Of a stretch of 64,000 bases of DNA, positions 1 through 7,360 are shown one piece after another. The stretch is from Deltaproteobacteria bacterium (lineage in GTDB: Bacteria > Myxococcota_A > Polyangia > Polyangiales > Polyangiaceae). The stretch covers positions 62,001 to 126,000 of the forward strand of contig JACRCQ010000058.1 of NCBI GenBank assembly GCA_016218915.1. Reading direction: 5' to 3'. The notes under the pieces are model-generated. The model was not told where the DNA came from. It saw only the letters and a list, made by a program, of their open reading frames with translations, and ran no database searches. The position numbers and the translations under genes were made by a program. Each line of letters begins with the position of its first letter. Position 1 is the first letter of the stretch.

Positions 1-244
1 GAATCGTCTGCTGCTTGATCGCACCGGTGACGATGCCGTTTGCCAACTGATCGTCGGGCGGGCATTGATCCGGGAAGACCGCGAGCTGCACATACTTGGA
101 CTTCGATCGCAGTCCTTCTGGATCTTCGAGCGCGACGTCGACGGTCTTGTTGCCCGCACACGAGAACGTGGACGAGGCGACGACCGACGCGCCGACTCCG
201 AGGAGCAGGACGCCGAAAGAGAGAGTAAGAGAAGATTTGCGCAT
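1..244 (-). CDS. exported or lipoprotein-like protein, truncated by window edge
   Basis: The ATG lies at 244-242 on the minus strand and the frame stays open to base 1, giving the first 81 residues. The N-terminus (MRKSSLTLSFGVLLLGVGAS) is a typical signal sequence, and a Cys follows in STFSC, a weak lipobox. After this come charged residues and a CPPDDQ stretch. The start lies only 6 bases after the stop of the Ser/Thr kinase gene, so the two are probably co-transcribed. I do not recognise the family, and the C-terminal part is outside the window. Confidence 0.6.
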   Translation of the reverse strand, partial: MRKSSLTLSFGVLLLGVGASVVASSTFSCAGNKTVDVALEDPEGLRSKSKYVQLAVFPDQCPPDDQLANGIVTGAIKQQTI

Positions 245-250
245 GGTCGT

Positions 251-2830
251 TCAGTTCATCGACACGCGGTGAGACGTGACCTGGCCCGACACGATGATGG
301 CAGGGATCACCTTGGTCGTGCCGCCTTCCCGCTTGAGAGTCACCCGGTACTGCCCTGGCGGAAGCGAGACGTGCACGACAGGCGAGGGGCCGAGATTGCG
401 TCCGCCAGCCACCACGGAGTCGCAGAAAGGACTGCACACGACCGTGAGATAGCCTGGCTCTTCCTTGCCGGGCGGTGTGGTCGCCGTTGCGGTTGCGGTT
501 GGCGTCGCCGTCGAGGTGGGAAGCGGACCAGGGACGGTGGTCGTGCCCTTGGCCGTCTTGGTCGTCGAAGTGGGCGGCGCGCTCGTAGCCGGCGGAGCTG
601 CTGACGCGACCGGAGCCGTGGCAGATAGCGCAGCCGCAGTGGATTGCACCGGAGCCGTGGACGGCGCGGTGGAGGACGCAACAGGAGAGGAAGTCGAGCC
701 GGCCGGCGCCGGGGCGGGGAGGATTCCACGCAAAAGAAGCACGGCTGCCAAGCCGATCACCACGAAGAACGTAGCAACACCGGCAGCGAGGTAGACCATG
801 CGATTGGACCGCTGCGCTTGCAGCTGCATGGTTTCATCGGTCGGGCGGGCCATGACCTGCTGCGGGTAGCCACCCTGCTGCATGCCGAAGTCCTGCTGCC
901 CCTGCATGCCCATGGGCTGCTGCTGCACCCCTGGGGGGACGAAGCCGCCGCGCGACTGGGGACCCTGCATGCTCTGGGGTCCGAACTGCTGCTGGTCCGG
1001 ATAGAAGCCCTGGGCTTGCATCTGCTGCGCCTGCATCTGCTGCTGCTGCGCTTGCATCTGCATCTGCTGGATCGCCTGCTGCTGCTGCATCTGTTGCTGC
1101 ATCTGTTGCTGCTGCTGCAACTGCATCTGCTGCAGGTGCTGCTGCATCTGCTGCTGGGCGAACTGCTGGTTGGGCGGGAGCGTCGGCTGATTCGACGGCA
1201 TCGACTGCGGGCTTGCGGCAAACCCGCCCATCATCGTGCGCTTCGCTCCGCCAAAGCCGGTTGGAGGTGAACCCGCCGCAGGCATTCCGGCAGCAGGCAT
1301 TCCAGCCGCAGGCATGGGGCCGCCTGGTCCCTGCTCGAGCGCCAGACGAGAGGGCACGACGACGGTCGCGATCTCCTCTTCTTCTTCTTCCTCGCCCTCC
1401 TGGTAGGGGTAGTTGGGGGACGACGGCGGAGTGGCGCTGATCATCACGGACTTGGCCGGCTGCTGCGCGAGGGCCTGGGGAACGCGCGGCGCAGGCAGAT
1501 GGATTCCATGGGCCGGCGGAAGGGCTGGAGCTGCGGGTTGACGCGGCGCCGGCTGCTGCTGGTTCGACGCCTGCACCTGGGATCGGGAGATCGGAGTCGG
1601 ACCGGACACAGGTGGCTGCCCTCCTTCCGGCCGCGTCGCGCGGATGTTCTGCGACGGAACTGCCGGCGATGTCTCTGCCCCGAGGCTCGAGTCGTCGTCG
1701 TAGGACACCACCGAGATCTCGTCGATCGGCGCGCTGCCCGATTCGGCTCCCCCTCGACGGATGTCGTCGAGCGACACGGTCTGCGTGACTTCTGCGGCCC
1801 AGCGCAGATGGGCTTCGCGCTTGCGGATCCGATCGCCGAAGATCTGGGTCACGTACGCGGCGACCTCTTCGTGGCCGATGAAGTTGCCGGAGCGCATCAG
1901 GTACTGCTGCAGGGCGCGCGACAGCTCGCGTGCAGACTGGTAGCGCTGATCGGCGCGCTTCTGCAGGGCGCGCATCACGATCGACTCGAGCTCCACCGGG
2001 TAGTCCTGGCGCACGGTGGAAGGCGGAGGAACGATGCACGCCTGCACCTTCTCGAGGGTCTCCAGGTCGCTCTCCATGCGGAAGAGGCGCGAGCCGACCG
2101 TGAGCTCCCAGAGCACCACGCCGAGGGCGAAGATGTCGGTGCGACGATCGATCTCGCTGCCGCGCACCTGCTCAGGTGACATGTAGGCGAGCTTGCCCTT
2201 GAGGGTTCCAGCACGCGTGCTCGACAGCCTGCCCGACACCTTGGCAATGCCGAAGTCCACCACCTTGACCATGCCGTCGTAGGTGAGGAACAGGTTGTGC
2301 GGCGTCACGTCCCGGTGCACCAGGTTCAGCGTCTCGCCGCCCTTGCCCCGCAGCTCGTGCGCGGCATGAAGACCTTCGGCTGCGTCTGCGATCACCCGCG
2401 CCGCAAGCTCCGGCGCCATCGGCTGGCCGATTTCCTCGGCGTAGCGCATCACCTCGCGCAACGGCTCGCCATGGAGGTACTCCATCGCGATCCAGTACGT
2501 GTTCTCGTGCTTGCCCAGGTCAAAGACCTGCGCGACGTTCGGATGCGAGATGCGCGCAGCGATCCGCGCCTCGTCGAGGAACATGTTGATGAACTGCTCG
2601 TCCTCGATCAGGTGCGGATGGATTTTCTTGATGGCCACCCACTTCTGGAATCCACCGGCGCCGTCCATGCGCGCCAGGTGCACGCTCGCCATCCCGCCCA
2701 CGCCGATCTCGTCGACCACCCGATAGCGGCCGAGAAAGTACGTGCCCTGCGCGGCGGAGCTGGCTGAGGAACTGCTCAACTCGCTTGCGGAAAGCTCGAC
2801 AACTTGATTGGACGAACCGCCTTGAGCCAT
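251..2830 (-). CDS. transmembrane Ser/Thr protein kinase with Gln/Met-rich linker and PEGA domain
   Basis: This 859-residue protein is a eukaryotic-type kinase that should phosphorylate proteins on Ser/Thr in the cytoplasm. The kinase domain covers about residues 35-330: Gly loop GVGGMAS at 43-49, catalytic Lys68 in VAIKK, HRDVTPHN at 172-179 and DFG at 192-194. The usual Lys after HRD is Thr, a substitution I believe is common in myxobacterial kinases. A long Pro/Gln-rich linker with an acidic run and a Gln/Met tract follows. One membrane helix lies at about 678-703, then a Ser/Thr/Pro/Ala spacer, then a PEGA-like domain (about 793-859) that would lie outside the cytoplasmic membrane. The gene lies 16 bases after the TPR gene and 6 bases before the truncated exported protein, so the three may form one sensing unit. 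The signal sensed is not visible. Confidence 0.93.
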   Translation of the reverse strand: MAQGGSSNQVVELSASELSSSSASSAAQGTYFLGRYRVVDEIGVGGMASVHLARMDGAGGFQKWVAIKKIHPHLIEDEQFINMFLDEARIAARISHPNVAQVFDLGKHENTYWIAMEYLHGEPLREVMRYAEEIGQPMAPELAARVIADAAEGLHAAHELRGKGGETLNLVHRDVTPHNLFLTYDGMVKVVDFGIAKVSGRLSSTRAGTLKGKLAYMSPEQVRGSEIDRRTDIFALGVVLWELTVGSRLFRMESDLETLEKVQACIVPPPSTVRQDYPVELESIVMRALQKRADQRYQSARELSRALQQYLMRSGNFIGHEEVAAYVTQIFGDRIRKREAHLRWAAEVTQTVSLDDIRRGGAESGSAPIDEISVVSYDDDSSLGAETSPAVPSQNIRATRPEGGQPPVSGPTPISRSQVQASNQQQPAPRQPAAPALPPAHGIHLPAPRVPQALAQQPAKSVMISATPPSSPNYPYQEGEEEEEEEIATVVVPSRLALEQGPGGPMPAAGMPAAGMPAAGSPPTGFGGAKRTMMGGFAASPQSMPSNQPTLPPNQQFAQQQMQQHLQQMQLQQQQQMQQQMQQQQAIQQMQMQAQQQQMQAQQMQAQGFYPDQQQFGPQSMQGPQSRGGFVPPGVQQQPMGMQGQQDFGMQQGGYPQQVMARPTDETMQLQAQRSNRMVYLAAGVATFFVVIGLAAVLLLRGILPAPAPAGSTSSPVASSTAPSTAPVQSTAAALSATAPVASAAPPATSAPPTSTTKTAKGTTTVPGPLPTSTATPTATATATTPPGKEEPGYLTVVCSPFCDSVVAGGRNLGPSPVVHVSLPPGQYRVTLKREGGTTKVIPAIIVSGQVTSHRVSMN
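1011..1170 (-). repeat. imperfect CTG/CAT triplet repeat encoding a Gln/Met-rich tract
   Basis: The + strand shows irregular runs of ctgctgcat and ctgctgctg units, which read on the minus strand as CAG/CAA (Gln) and ATG (Met) codons inside the kinase linker. The frame is kept throughout. Such tracts can change length by slippage, so copy number may differ between strains. The repeat is best seen as part of the coding region, not as a separate element. Confidence 0.75.
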
Positions 2831-2846
2831 GCTCCCACACTCGAAA

Positions 2847-3743
2847 CTAGCGCCACTGCGGTGCGGTGACGTTCACCTCATCCGACGGCCGGGTCATGAA
2901 ATAGGTTGCCACACTTCCGACAACGATGGCCCCCCCAATCACCCAAGGCCACGGCGATGACCAGAACCCGCCGCCTTTGGACTTGCCCTTGTCCTTCTCC
3001 TTGTCCTTGTCCTCGTCGTCAAAGGGGGACGGCTCCTTGGACACGATCGGCCCAGCAGCGTTCTTCTGGTCCACCTTCACGCGCGATTCATTGGACGCCC
3101 AGCGGTTTCCATGCTGGTCAAGGGCATCGACGCGAACGAGCAGGCTTGCGCCGGAAATCGAAGTCTTTCCCGGCACATCGAATGTCACTTGCGACGCCGC
3201 GGGCTTCTTGGCCGTAAAGGCCTTCATGCTGGGGACCGAAGGGTCGCGCACGCTGATGCCGACCGAGTCGATCAGGGGCACGAACGCTTCTGGCAAGTGG
3301 GCCGTGACAGTGAAGGACTGGCCAGGCTGGCTGGAGCTCGGCACCTCTGCGGTGACCTCGAGCTTTCCTCCCTGTTTGCCTGCCTCCTGGCGAGCTTTCT
3401 TGTAGATCTGCTTGGCTTTGGGGCCTGCCTCGGACGGCAACTCGAAAGCAGGATCGAGCGCTGCCGCTACCCGGAACGAGCTGAGCGCTGCGTTCTGCTG
3501 GCCCATGGCCGCTTGCACCGTGCCCAGCCTCGAATAGGCGACCAGCACGTCCGATGGGTAGAGCCCGCCCTGATTAAGTGCCTTCTCGTACAGCTGCCCC
3601 GCAGTGTTAAGGTCCGCGGCGTCCCACGCCTTGGCGGCCTGCATCAGCAGAGATTCGTCCGCTGACGCCGGCCCGGCGATGCACAGGATCACCACCACCC
3701 ACGCCAACCATCTCAACCTGAAATTCCGTGACCAAGCCTTCAC
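2847..3743 (-). CDS. exported TPR-like protein with C-terminal membrane anchor
   Basis: The 298-residue product starts with a signal peptide that probably ends at ASA-DES near residue 28. Residues 30-120 look like two or three TPR-type helical pairs (TAGQLYEKAL, YSRLGTVQAAMGQ, AALSSFRVAAALDPAFEL). A beta-rich region of about 110 residues follows, then a Lys/Asp/Glu linker, then a hydrophobic helix (WVIGGAIVVGSVATYF) near residues 268-284 that may anchor it. It lies directly upstream of the Ser/Thr kinase in the same direction and may feed or modulate it. I know no precise family name; similar TPR proteins next to kinases occur in myxobacteria. Confidence 0.75.
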   Translation of the reverse strand: MKAWSRNFRLRWLAWVVVILCIAGPASADESLLMQAAKAWDAADLNTAGQLYEKALNQGGLYPSDVLVAYSRLGTVQAAMGQQNAALSSFRVAAALDPAFELPSEAGPKAKQIYKKARQEAGKQGGKLEVTAEVPSSSQPGQSFTVTAHLPEAFVPLIDSVGISVRDPSVPSMKAFTAKKPAASQVTFDVPGKTSISGASLLVRVDALDQHGNRWASNESRVKVDQKNAAGPIVSKEPSPFDDEDKDKEKDKGKSKGGGFWSSPWPWVIGGAIVVGSVATYFMTRPSDEVNVTAPQWR

Positions 3744-3809
3744 GTGTCAACCCCGTTCAGGTCCAAAGGTATCGAGCAAGAAACCCACAATCAATGGTTG
3801 TACACCCTT

Positions 3810-4676
3810 TCAGCGCCCGCGGATGCTACTTCCACCATCCACCCTGTCAGATCTCGCCCCAGACGCCCACCGGCTCGCCTGATTCACCCATCGGCTCAGC
3901 TGCTTCAGGTCTCCCGGGGCTGCCTCCCCAAGCTCCTGAGCCAAGGGAAGCTGCGCCTTGAGCACCTCGCGGTACAGCGCGACGTGAGAGGCTGACCCCC
4001 TCTCAATCGCGCCCAGATGCGCTCTTGCACGCGAAAGGTCACCTCGACGAACCACGCCGGACAGGGCCCGAGGTAGCCCGAGATTCGCCACGTTCTCCGC
4101 TACGCTCCGGAGCAGGGGCGCGAGCATTCGTGCCGCTCGCCTCGGATCTACGCCAGAAGCCGACAGCACTTCCACGCCCGCTTGCACCAGACCCACGGCC
4201 CCGGCGGCTACCAGCCCGCCTGCCGCATGATATGCCCCCAGATCCAACCCACGGATCGTGGCCGGCCGCATCCCCATTGCCTTCGCCATCGTTCGCCCCA
4301 TCGAAATCGCAGCCCGATCCCCGCAACAATGCGCGAACGCACCGGCAAGGGTTGGCGCCCGACGCAGGTCTGCAAAGGCGAGCAGCGGGTGGAGCTGCCC
4401 CACCCCCTTGCAGTGTCCCCGGAGCGGATCGAGTGCCTCTGGACCCAGGCCGCCTGCCAGGTGCAGCACCACTGCTTCTTGGGGCACGACCCCGCACATC
4501 TCTTTTGCCACCCCCGGGATCCGTCCATCACGCACTGCGATAATCACGACATCGGCATCTACGCGTCGCGGTAGACCCCGACGTGCTGCCCGCAGGGTTA
4601 CGGACCACCCGGCGCGCTGAAGCCCGCGGGCCACGCCCGTGCCAGCTTTTCCCGCGCCGAAGATGAAAACCTTCAT
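3810..4676 (-). CDS. Rossmann-fold oxidoreductase-like protein with DUF2520 domain
   Basis: The 288-residue protein opens with MKVFIFGAGKAGTG, an NAD(P)-binding Rossmann GxGxxG motif, followed by VVIIAVRDGRIPGVA, typical of 6-phosphogluconate-dehydrogenase-like folds. The helical second half (YHAAGGLVAAGAVGLVQAG) fits DUF2520. The ATG at 4676 overlaps the nadD stop by four bases (ATGA), which indicates translational coupling and rules out the upstream in-frame start inside nadD. The substrate is unknown. In other bacteria such proteins often sit near pantothenate or NAD genes, which agrees with nadD next door. Confidence 0.85.
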   Translation of the reverse strand: MKVFIFGAGKAGTGVARGLQRAGWSVTLRAARRGLPRRVDADVVIIAVRDGRIPGVAKEMCGVVPQEAVVLHLAGGLGPEALDPLRGHCKGVGQLHPLLAFADLRRAPTLAGAFAHCCGDRAAISMGRTMAKAMGMRPATIRGLDLGAYHAAGGLVAAGAVGLVQAGVEVLSASGVDPRRAARMLAPLLRSVAENVANLGLPRALSGVVRRGDLSRARAHLGAIERGSASHVALYREVLKAQLPLAQELGEAAPGDLKQLSRWVNQASRWASGARSDRVDGGSSIRGR

Positions 4677-5245
4677 GGGCCGGCTGCCACGTACAACCCG
4701 CGCGACACGATGTAGTCGACCACGCGCCACGGCATGAGGGCTCGGACGTCCTGGAGGCGACCTTCTTGGATCGCTTGACGGACTTGCGTGCTCGAGATGT
4801 CAGGGAACACGCCAGCTGCCTGGGCCGTGGGCTCGTTCACCCCGACTCGACCCAGCACAATCAGCGGAGCGAGCTGCCGAATCTCTTCAAATCCGAACCA
4901 CCGAGGTGCGTCCGCGATCACGTCAGCGCCGATCACCAAACGGAGCGACCAGTCGGGGTGCTGCTCGGCGAGGTGGCGCAAGGTTCGCAAGGTTCGGCTT
5001 TGCCCACCCAGCTCCTGCTCGACGCGCGAGATCTCGACACCCGGGATCCAGCCGAACGCGATGCGGCACATCTCGTGGCGATCGTCGAATGGCGCGAGTG
5101 GCTTTGCGAACGGGTGGATGAACGTCGGCACCACGAGGAACCGGTCGATCCCGCATACGCTCAGGGCGTAGGCTGCCACCAGCACGTGCGCCACGTGCGG
5201 CGGATTGAAGCTCCCGCCGAACACGGCCACGGTAGCGCGGCTCAC
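4673..5245 (-). CDS. nadD: nicotinate-nucleotide adenylyltransferase
   Basis: NadD adenylates nicotinate mononucleotide with ATP to form deamido-NAD in the cytoplasm, a late step of NAD synthesis. The 190-residue product has the nucleotidyltransferase signature GGSFNPPHVAH (GxFxPxHxxH; the last usual Gly is Ala) near residue 9 and the C-terminal ISSTQVR motif. I chose the GTG at 5245, whose GTGA overlaps the stop of the upstream gene. The open frame extends 60 codons further upstream, but that part is low-complexity Arg-rich and lies inside the neighbouring gene. The DUF2520 gene follows with a second 4-base overlap. Confidence 0.93.
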   Translation of the reverse strand: MSRATVAVFGGSFNPPHVAHVLVAAYALSVCGIDRFLVVPTFIHPFAKPLAPFDDRHEMCRIAFGWIPGVEISRVEQELGGQSRTLRTLRHLAEQHPDWSLRLVIGADVIADAPRWFGFEEIRQLAPLIVLGRVGVNEPTAQAAGVFPDISSTQVRQAIQEGRLQDVRALMPWRVVDYIVSRGLYVAAGP

Positions 5246-5871
5246 GACGCGGCGCCCCCCTGCACCGTCATCCGCGCCCCGCGGTTGGGTTGCGCCACCA
5301 CCTCGCTCTTGACCACGCTTCCATCGATGCCGTAGAGCGACGCTCGGACGTTGCCGTCCTCTTCCTCTGCGAGAAGGGCCACGCCGCCGCTGGGGTGTGT
5401 GACCGGACCCGGACTCAGGAAGCATCGCAGACCGATCTTGTGGATCACCGGCTCTGCACTACGTCCGAAGACGAGGATCGATGCGGGCAGCATGTCCTCC
5501 TCGTCGAGCAATGCCTTGTCGTGGATCAGCACGGCGACCACGCTCTCGAACAGCTCGATCGTGCGCGCGTTGGCATGGGGCAGGCACTCGAGCTGCTTGA
5601 GCTGCTGGCGTCGACGCTCGGCAGACAGAAACGCGTTGATCTGCTGGGCCGACGCGTTGGCACAGGACTGGGCGGCCCTCTGCCAGACTGCGGAATCCGA
5701 CGGATCGCCCTTTACCAGCTCGTGGGCCCAATGCTTGACGACGTCATCGAGCGCGCCGTCCACGCCGAGATACACGGCGCGGTCTGCTCGAAGCTCATCC
5801 AACACGAACTCCGCTCTTTCGCGGAGAACTTTTGGATTGCGCTTGGCCGGACCGATGAGACCGAGACGCAT
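5242..5871 (-). CDS. metallophosphoesterase-like protein lacking catalytic residues
   Basis: The 209-residue product has the outline of a small YfcE-type calcineurin-like phosphoesterase: an N-terminal MRLGLIGP strand, a helical middle, then ILVFGRSAEPVIHKIG and CFLSPGPVTHPSGG near the C-terminus. In active enzymes the matching motifs are DxHG and GHTH. Here they read GPAKR and GRSA, so metal binding is probably lost. The ATG at 5871 is preferred over an upstream start that would overlap ccmB. The gene sits between ccmB and nadD with 19 bases upstream and a 4-base overlap downstream. The fold call is mine from motif order, so moderate. Confidence 0.55.
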   Translation of the reverse strand: MRLGLIGPAKRNPKVLRERAEFVLDELRADRAVYLGVDGALDDVVKHWAHELVKGDPSDSAVWQRAAQSCANASAQQINAFLSAERRRQQLKQLECLPHANARTIELFESVVAVLIHDKALLDEEDMLPASILVFGRSAEPVIHKIGLRCFLSPGPVTHPSGGVALLAEEEDGNVRASLYGIDGSVVKSEVVAQPNRGARMTVQGGAAS

Positions 5872-5890
5872 CGAGCGTAGCCTACCACTT

Positions 5891-6679
5891 TCAACCTTCG
5901 ATGAGTGCCCCGAACATCGACAGCCCGCCCACACCGAACAGGAGATCGAAGACCACCATCAGGAGCAGGTAGTCGGTCAGCTCGTCGAACGGTGCACCCC
6001 CAAACAGCTCACGGGTCGCTGCCACAGCCGCCAGCAGCGTCGGCAGCAGCAGGGGGAACATCACGCTCGCGAGAACCAGGTCGCGCGCCCGGGTGCGCAC
6101 CGTCATGGACCCGAACAGCGTGCCGGTGAACGCGATGCCCGGCGTGGCTGCCAGCACGATCGCCAGCAGCGGCAGTCCGTGCTTGAGCAGGTCGATGGAG
6201 AACAGGACCGCAACCACAGGCACCACGAGCAGCTCGACCACGAACAGGAAGACCGCCACGCTCGCAGCTTTTCCGGCGAAGATTGCGCTGCGCGACACGG
6301 GCGAGACGAGCAGCCCGCGCAAGGCGCCCTCCTCGCGCTCGCGGGCCCAGCTCTTGCCCACGGCGAGCACGGAAGCGAAAGCCACCGCGAGCCAGATGAC
6401 CGCAGGAGCCACACGCGTCGCGGTGTCAGGCCCGCTGTGCAGCGAGACGGACGCCGTGATGGCGACCAGGGTGGCGAAGAACCCGCTGGTTGTCGTGATC
6501 TCGCCAGTGCGACGCTCCAGGAGCAGGTCCTTGCCGAGCACGATGCCCACCTGCCCGAACCATCCGGGCGGCGAGGAGGAGGCCGGCATTCGCCCGCGAC
6601 GAGGTTCGCGATCGGGCGCTTCATCTCCATCAGAGGAGACGGGGCTCGCGGCAGCATCGGTCTCGGAGCGGTTCTGCAA
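5891..6679 (-). CDS. ccmB: CcmB-family ABC transporter permease (cytochrome c maturation)
   Basis: CcmB is the membrane partner of the CcmA ATPase in system I cytochrome c maturation. The 262-residue product has a polar N-terminal extension of about 40 residues, then the family hallmarks: LGKDLLLERRTGE, then SWAREREEGALRGLL before the membrane part, and about six hydrophobic helices. The long GIAFTGTLFGSMTVRTRARDL segment also matches the family. No other ccm gene is in the window, but the operon continues leftwards into nadD. The long polar N-terminus may mean a later start, but no better one is evident. Confidence 0.88.
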   Translation of the reverse strand: MQNRSETDAAASPVSSDGDEAPDREPRRGRMPASSSPPGWFGQVGIVLGKDLLLERRTGEITTTSGFFATLVAITASVSLHSGPDTATRVAPAVIWLAVAFASVLAVGKSWAREREEGALRGLLVSPVSRSAIFAGKAASVAVFLFVVELLVVPVVAVLFSIDLLKHGLPLLAIVLAATPGIAFTGTLFGSMTVRTRARDLVLASVMFPLLLPTLLAAVAATRELFGGAPFDELTDYLLLMVVFDLLFGVGGLSMFGALIEG

Positions 6680-6843
6680 GGTTGCGCGAGCCTACCGGGC
6701 GGCGTGGGCCTCGGCAACCCGCTCCGCGCCGGTTCCCTTCCTTCCCCGCAGTTTCCAGACGCTGCACGCCGACCGATTGCCGCTGGGCCGATCGTGCACT
6801 AGGCACCGGAACGACTCTGAACGGCACGCGAGGGCAGGTGAGC

Positions 6844-7353
6844 ATGAAGCAGGTGGTGTTCGAGCACGTGTTCGAATGTGACGAGGAGACCTTCTGGGGC
6901 AAGGTGTTCTTCGACGACGAGTACAACCGCAAGCTCTTCCTGGAGACGTTGAAGTTCGACCAGTGGGAGCAGAAGGTCCACGAGGACAACGAGACCGTGC
7001 TCAAGCGGACCGTGCTGGTGCGTCCCCCTGTGGGCGACGTGCCTGGTGCGGTGCGCAAGATCCTCGGCGACAAGTTCGGCTACAAAGAGCACGGAAGCTT
7101 CGATCGCAAGGCCAAGAAGTACCACGTGGACATCGAGCCGAGCGCCTCGCCGGACAAGACCAAGATCCACGGCGACATCTGGGTCGAGAAGGTCGGCGAC
7201 AAGCGCGTCAAGCGCATCGCGAAGATGCACGTCGAGGTCAACATCATGCTCGTCGGACGGCTCGTCGAAGACAAGGTCGTGGGCGACATGAAGCTGAGCT
7301 ACGAGAAGGCCGCGGACTTCACCAACGGGTGGGTCAAGCAGAAGGGCTGGTAG
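6844..7353 (+). CDS. DUF2505 family protein
   Basis: The 169-residue product starts at the ATG after a purine-rich stretch (gagggcaggtgagc). The opening KQVVFEHVFECDEETFWGKV and the alternation of beta strands with charged loops fit DUF2505, a family thought to have a START/SRPBCC-like fold able to hold a hydrophobic ligand. No signal peptide or membrane helix is visible, so it is probably cytoplasmic. It is divergent from ccmB and converges with the Cys-rich repeat gene only 7 bases away. Function is unknown. Confidence 0.8.
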   Translation: MKQVVFEHVFECDEETFWGKVFFDDEYNRKLFLETLKFDQWEQKVHEDNETVLKRTVLVRPPVGDVPGAVRKILGDKFGYKEHGSFDRKAKKYHVDIEPSASPDKTKIHGDIWVEKVGDKRVKRIAKMHVEVNIMLVGRLVEDKVVGDMKLSYEKAADFTNGWVKQKGW

Positions 7354-7360
7354 GCGGGCG

